From contig JACQPU010000042.1 in the NCBI GenBank assembly GCA_016207365.1, positions 1 through 26,322 of the forward strand: a stretch of DNA of 26,322 nt, in the 5' to 3' direction. The notes under the pieces are model-generated. The model searched no databases, was not told where the DNA came from, and worked only from the letters and a program-made list of their open reading frames with translations. The stretch comes from Ignavibacteriales bacterium. GTDB taxonomy: Bacteria; Bacteroidota; Ignavibacteria; UBA10030. Within the stretch, counting starts at the first letter, position 1; each line of letters begins with the position of its first letter. Shown one piece after another: positions 22,802 to 26,322 of the stretch. Made by a program: the position numbers and the translations under genes.

Positions 22802-23500
22802 TTAGAAATACACGGCGAGCGTCAAAACGCCCTGTGAGGCGATGCTGAAGCCACTCGAGCTTCCAAGCTTTGTGGTGACTGTCGTGGTACCCGCGGTCAC
22901 TTCCTGGTCTTTTCTCGACGTGGAGGTGAACCCCAGACGGTACTCGCCTGCGAGACTCAATTCCTTCCACAGGAAAAACTCGAATCCAGCAAGTCCATAG
23001 ACGGTAAAGGCTGTTCCGCCCAGATAATTGACGCCACCGATGTTTTCCCCGGCAACGGAATTTTTGGTAGTTGTCTGCGACGGCGGCGGATTACCGACCA
23101 CGGCATTCTTCATCTCCGTGCTGGTCGTCGAAAACCCGATGCCACCCCCGAGGTAAGGGCTCACACGGCCTTTTCCCATATGAAGCTCAATTGCGGCGCT
23201 GACGCCAATCTGCGTGGCAGACTGGCTCCCATCGACGCCCGATTGACCAGCGGGCGGGTTTGCCGGATTAGTCGTGCTCCCCGTGGCAAACTGCAGACCA
23301 GCCCGAACGGCCATAGCTTCAGAAAGGTAATATTTCGCCCCAAACCCCCCGTCAAAATTGCCGGCATTCAGGAATGAAAGCCCTGCAAACGAAAACAACA
23401 GCGCCTTTGATCCACCGGTCAGGTTCGGCGTCACTTCCTGCGACTGTGCTACAGGTGCCGCCAGCGTAAGAACCAGGAGGCAAGACAGGAGTTGTTTCAT
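22802..23500 (-). CDS. Small outer-membrane beta-barrel protein
   Basis: 232 residues from the ATG at 23500, chosen for the AAGGAG seven to eight bases upstream and the clear signal peptide MKQLLSCLLVLTLAAPVAQSQ. The open frame extends to 23812 but that part is antisense to ychF and contains this gene's promoter. The mature protein is made of alternating strands with Gly and aromatic residues (GGFGAKYYLSEAMAVRAGLQF, VSPYLGGGIGFSTTS, YGLAGFEFFLWKELSLAGEYRLGF in parts) and ends in a hydrophobic strand GVLTLAVYF whose terminal Phe is the classic BAM signal. This is the OmpW / OmpA-barrel-like size class; no specific ligand can be named. It has a strong terminator. Confidence 0.88.
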   Translation of the reverse strand: MKQLLSCLLVLTLAAPVAQSQEVTPNLTGGSKALLFSFAGLSFLNAGNFDGGFGAKYYLSEAMAVRAGLQFATGSTTNPANPPAGQSGVDGSQSATQIGVSAAIELHMGKGRVSPYLGGGIGFSTTSTEMKNAVVGNPPPSQTTTKNSVAGENIGGVNYLGGTAFTVYGLAGFEFFLWKELSLAGEYRLGFTSTSRKDQEVTAGTTTVTTKLGSSSGFSIASQGVLTLAVYF

Positions 23501-23551
23501 ACGTTTTTGCTCCTTACTTAATGGTTGTTGGTTTTTCCCAGAATCCTGGTT

Positions 23552-23584
23552 CAAAATATAGTCGCAGAAATTTCCATTTACAAG
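23552..23584 (-). promoter_or_regulatory. Candidate promoter of the outer-membrane protein gene
   Basis: On the - strand CTTG (23584-23581), exactly 20 bases, then TATATTTTG (23560-23552), a strong match to the Bacteroidota TAnnTTTG element. The start of transcription would lie about 45 bases before the ATG, leaving room for the AAGGAG. Confidence 0.65.
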
Positions 23585-23636
23585 GCTGCCCTTGAGCGTC
23601 GTCACAGCCCCCATTTTTGCGGAATTCTTGAATCGT

Positions 23637-23669
23637 ATCGTGGAATGGAAGATTTTTACGTAAATTAAG
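23637..23669 (+). promoter_or_regulatory. Weak candidate promoter of ychF
   Basis: ATCG (23637-23640), 20 bases, TAAATTAAG (23661-23669). The spacing equals that of the other candidates but both elements carry mismatches, so support is limited. Confidence 0.3.
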
Positions 23670-23720
23670 TCCTCCAAACTGAGTTTTTTCTTCAACGAAA
23701 CAACCGAGAAGGTTATTTTC

Positions 23721-24818
23721 ATGGGATTTACGTGCGGAATTGTGGGCCTTCCCAATGTTGGGAAATCCACGCTTTTCAACGCTATCACTGCCGCCGGAGC
23801 CGACGCATCCAACTACCCGTTTTGCACGATCGACCCGAACATCGGTGTGGTTATCGTGCCAGATAACAGGCTGAACAGACTCACGGATATTTACAACCCC
23901 GCAAAAACCGTCCCGACCGCCATTGAGTTTCTCGATATTGCGGGCCTCGTGAAGGGGGCAAGCAAGGGGGAAGGACTCGGCAATCAGTTCCTTGCTCACA
24001 TACGATTGGTTGACGCCATTGCCCATGTTGTCCGTTGTTTTGACGATCCCAATGTCGTGCACGTGGACGGCTCAGTCAACCCGCAGCGTGACATCGAAGT
24101 CATCGAAACGGAATTGATCCTCAAGGACCTCGAAACTGTCGACAAAAAACTTGCCGAGGCAGAACGGCGGGCAAAAAGTTCAGACAAGAAGGCCAGAGCT
24201 GAAGCGGAGTTTTACGAACGGATCCGAATGCATTTCGGCTCCGGTCGTCTCGCACGCTACTTCGCGATACAGGGAGATGAAGAATCTGTCTGGATGCGCG
24301 ATCTCCATTTGCTCACGCGAAAACCCGTGATGTATGTTTGCAACGTACACGAACGCGATCTCCATGCTGACAACGCGTATGTCACAACCGTGAGAGAGAT
24401 TGCGGCCCGGGAGGACGCGCGGGTTGTTGTCGTTTCAGCAGCCGTCGAGGCCGAGGTATCCGAGCTTCCTGAGAACGAGCGGGCTCACTTTCTTCAAGGA
24501 TTGGGTCTGGAAGAATCCGGCCTGAACAAGGTCATCCGGGAGGGCCATGACATGCTCCATCTCGTTACATTCTTCACGGCCGGACCGAAAGAGGTTCATG
24601 CATGGACGGTGGAGCGCGGTACTGCCGCCCCTCAGGCCGCGGGAATTATTCACTCCGATTTTGAGCGCGGATTCATCCGCGCGGAAATCATGGCATTTGA
24701 GGATCTTAACCGGCTGGGCTCAGAAGCCGCGGTGAAAGAGCGCGGGCTTTTGAGAATCGAGGGACGCGATTATACGATTCAGGATGGGGATGTTGTGTTT
24801 TTCAGGTTTAATGTCTGA
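23721..24818 (+). CDS. ychF: Redox-regulated ribosome-binding ATPase YchF (Obg family)
   Basis: 365 residues, standard length. It is a near-universal P-loop ATPase that binds the ribosome and takes part in translation quality and oxidative stress responses. G1 is G9-L-P-N-V-G-K-S-T17, G3 is D72-I-A-G75. The G4 position reads N208-V-H-E211 in place of NKxD, which is why this family prefers ATP over GTP. A coiled-coil hairpin follows G3 (ETVDKKLAEAERRAKSSDKKA), and the C-terminal TGS domain contains FFTAGPKEVHAWTVERGT and ends YTIQDGDVVFFRFNV. GAAGG precedes the ATG by 8 bases. It is divergent from the outer-membrane protein gene. Confidence 0.97.
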   Translation: MGFTCGIVGLPNVGKSTLFNAITAAGADASNYPFCTIDPNIGVVIVPDNRLNRLTDIYNPAKTVPTAIEFLDIAGLVKGASKGEGLGNQFLAHIRLVDAIAHVVRCFDDPNVVHVDGSVNPQRDIEVIETELILKDLETVDKKLAEAERRAKSSDKKARAEAEFYERIRMHFGSGRLARYFAIQGDEESVWMRDLHLLTRKPVMYVCNVHERDLHADNAYVTTVREIAAREDARVVVVSAAVEAEVSELPENERAHFLQGLGLEESGLNKVIREGHDMLHLVTFFTAGPKEVHAWTVERGTAAPQAAGIIHSDFERGFIRAEIMAFEDLNRLGSEAAVKERGLLRIEGRDYTIQDGDVVFFRFNV

Positions 24819-24828
24819 AGGAGAATTT

Positions 24829-24876
24829 TAATTATCGACTGGAAACCGGAGATCAGAGATCGAAAATCGACAATTA
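24829..24876. repeat. Imperfect inverted repeat between convergent ychF and the M16 gene
   Basis: TAATTATCGA (24829-24838) and TCGACAATTA (24867-24876) are complementary at 9 of 10 positions, with 28 bases between that contain further ATCGA-like words. It could be a shared termination or mRNA-end structure, but there is no GC-rich stem. Confidence 0.4.
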
Positions 24877-24885
24877 CCAGGTTCC

Positions 24886-26322
24886 CTACAGTCTTGGTTG
24901 TTTCCCTAACACATCTTCAATCCGTAAGACCTCCAATTTTCCCAACCCGAGCTTACGGACCGCACGCTCGATGATCGCCTTGTCTCCGACAACCACCACA
25001 ATCATTTTCTCCGGGTCGATATATTCGCGCGCGACCCGTTGAACATCCTCTTTCTTTACCGCAAGGATTTTCCCGACATACGTGTTGAAGTAATCCTCAG
25101 GAAGGTTATACAGCACCATGTCGGCTAACATCGCCGCAATCTGAGCCACCGACTCGAAGTTGTCCGCATAACCGAGCGCAAGATAGTTCCTTGCCTTCTC
25201 GAGCTCTTCGTCAGGAATCGGCCTGAGAATGCCCCGCAATTCTTTGAAAAACTCAACCAAAGCACTGTCTGTTACCGCCGTTTGCACGGCCGAATATGCC
25301 AGAAACGGGCCCGGGAGAGGCCTCATGTCGAAAAACGAACCCGCCCCGTATGAATAGCCATGAGTTTCCCGAAGGTTCTGGTTGAGCCTTGACGTGAACG
25401 AACCGCCCAAGAGCGTGTTCATAACCACAAGCGGAAAGTAGTCCTTGGTCAGGCGTGATACACCAACCCTTCCGATCCTGATCTCAGACTGCGCCGCACC
25501 CGGCTTGTCTATCAGAAACACTGTCCCCTGCTCCACCTGCATCGCGTCCGGCCAATTAACCGATGCGGTTGTCCGTCCTTTCCAAGACCCTAAAACGCTT
25601 TCAAGCTGCTGTTCAATCTCGCTTCTTTCAACATCACCGACGACAATGAGCGTGGCGTTATTCGGATTATAGTACGTTTCGTGAAATCGCTTCAGGTCTG
25701 CCACACGCATGGAACGCAGCGACCGTTCGTTTCCCAGCATTGGAATTCCGTATGGATGCCTGGGACCGAATAGTTTCTGACTGAATGCCACCGAAGCGAT
25801 GGTGGAAGGCTGGTCGTGCCATTGCAGAAGGGATGTTAGACGTTCCTTTCGCAGCCGTTCCAATTCTTCGGATGGAAAGGTGGGGTTTATGACGATATCG
25901 GCCATTAGAGGAAGGGCATCACTAAGCCTCGCGACCGGCGTGTGCAGGCCCACGGAGCTCGTGTGAGGTCCTACACTCGTCGAAATCCGGGCACCCAGGA
26001 AATCTATTGCATCCGCCAGCTCGAGGGCGGAACGTGTGCCGGCCCCTTCATCCAGCATGGCCGCGGTCAGGCTTGCCAGCCCGTTCTTCTCCGCCGGGTC
26101 CATTGCAGAACCTGTTTTTATGAGCATCGTAATCTGAACAAGAGGCACGCCGCGTTTTTCCATCAGAACCACGGGCAAGCCGTTGGAGAGCACAAATTTT
26201 TGGAGAGGCGGAAGTTGAAGTGAACGCGGAGCACCCAGTTGCGGGGGTGATGTGCGATCCGGCTGCTGGCTATCCGCCGGTGCAACAACCAGACATGCAA
26301 GAACGATCGCCGAAGCCCATCG
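24886..26322 (-). CDS. M16 (pitrilysin-like) family protein without the zinc motif, exported (5' end cut off)
   Basis: 478 residues visible; the frame stays open to the right edge, so the GTG at 26193 is not the true start. The upstream residues WASAIVLACLVVAPADSQQ look like the end of a signal peptide. Two M16 half-domains follow: residues from LSNGLPVVLMEKRGVPLVQI to about YFNPNNATLIVVGDVERSE, then a second half ending MIVVVVGD. The HxxEH zinc site expected after NGLA is replaced (NGLASLTAAMLDEG), so this copy should be non-catalytic. The second-half GGSFTSRLNQNLRE-THGYSYG stretch with the Arg/Tyr pair is intact. Such proteins usually pair with an active M16 subunit, often the neighbouring gene; that would lie beyond the right edge. 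Location would be periplasmic. Confidence 0.9.
   Translation of the reverse strand, partial: RWASAIVLACLVVAPADSQQPDRTSPPQLGAPRSLQLPPLQKFVLSNGLPVVLMEKRGVPLVQITMLIKTGSAMDPAEKNGLASLTAAMLDEGAGTRSALELADAIDFLGARISTSVGPHTSSVGLHTPVARLSDALPLMADIVINPTFPSEELERLRKERLTSLLQWHDQPSTIASVAFSQKLFGPRHPYGIPMLGNERSLRSMRVADLKRFHETYYNPNNATLIVVGDVERSEIEQQLESVLGSWKGRTTASVNWPDAMQVEQGTVFLIDKPGAAQSEIRIGRVGVSRLTKDYFPLVVMNTLLGGSFTSRLNQNLRETHGYSYGAGSFFDMRPLPGPFLAYSAVQTAVTDSALVEFFKELRGILRPIPDEELEKARNYLALGYADNFESVAQIAAMLADMVLYNLPEDYFNTYVGKILAVKKEDVQRVAREYIDPEKMIVVVVGDKAIIERAVRKLGLGKLEVLRIEDVLGKQPRL

Noticed and set aside
23501..23812. Long N-terminal extension of the outer-membrane protein
   Set aside because: It is antisense to ychF and spans the gene's own promoter and ribosome binding site; MKQLLSCLL at 23500 is the start.
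26191..26193. GTG at 26193 as start of the M16 gene
   Set aside because: The frame continues to the window edge with a signal-peptide-like sequence, so the GTG is internal.

Overview
The window (about 26.3 kb, moderate GC) is chromosomal DNA of a Gram-negative bacterium. It most likely belongs to the Bacteroidota / Chlorobiota / Ignavibacteriota side of the tree. Support for that: several outer-membrane or secreted proteins; PrsW, M61 and M1 proteins of the kind common in those phyla; and promoters that look like the Bacteroidota type (a -33 TTG element and a -7 TAnnTTTG element) rather than plain -35/-10. The phylum is an inference; no rRNA or other marker is present.

Layout. (1) Positions 1-13026, all on the + strand: an envelope and protease region. 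It holds a cut-off cell-surface protein (peptidase-like domain, beta-propeller, outer-membrane barrel), a PrsW intramembrane protease, a secreted M61 aminopeptidase with a PDZ domain, a secreted or anchored M1 metallopeptidase and an unrecognised six-helix membrane protein. Next comes a tight DUF3108 / SDR epimerase / CPBP-protease unit, then a PAP2 lipid-phosphatase-like membrane protein and a Yip1-domain membrane protein. (2) Positions 13120-22709, all on the - strand: the arginine cluster, transcribed argC-argJ-argB-argF-argR-argG, then an arsenic cassette arsR-arsM-arsN2-arsC, then argH. (3) Positions 22802-26322: a small outer-membrane barrel protein (-), the universal ATPase ychF (+), and a right-edge-truncated M16 peptidase-like protein that lacks the zinc motif (-).

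How the genes work together. argJ marks the acetyl-recycling route from glutamate to ornithine. argB has the N-terminal helix and C-terminal signature of arginine-inhibited kinases, and argR lies inside the operon it should control. Two adjacent 18-bp ARG boxes cover the argC promoter and start codon, so repression and feedback inhibition are both readable from the sequence. Neighbouring genes from argC to argR overlap by 4 bases. argD is not in the window. The ars cassette has its own operator, a perfect 20-bp palindrome against the arsR start, and encodes reductase, methyltransferase and an acetyltransferase but no arsenite pump. It separates argG from argH, and argH has its own candidate promoter next to a patch of 41-bp tandem repeats and hairpins.

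No tRNA, rRNA, CRISPR array, transposase or prophage gene was seen. No gene-free stretch exceeds 300 bases. The two largest gaps are 14509-14772 (argH promoter, tandem repeats, hairpins) and 23501-23720 (divergent promoters). The most useful non-coding observation is a recurring promoter pattern, (A/C)TTG - exactly 20 bases - TAT..., ahead of at least six genes.
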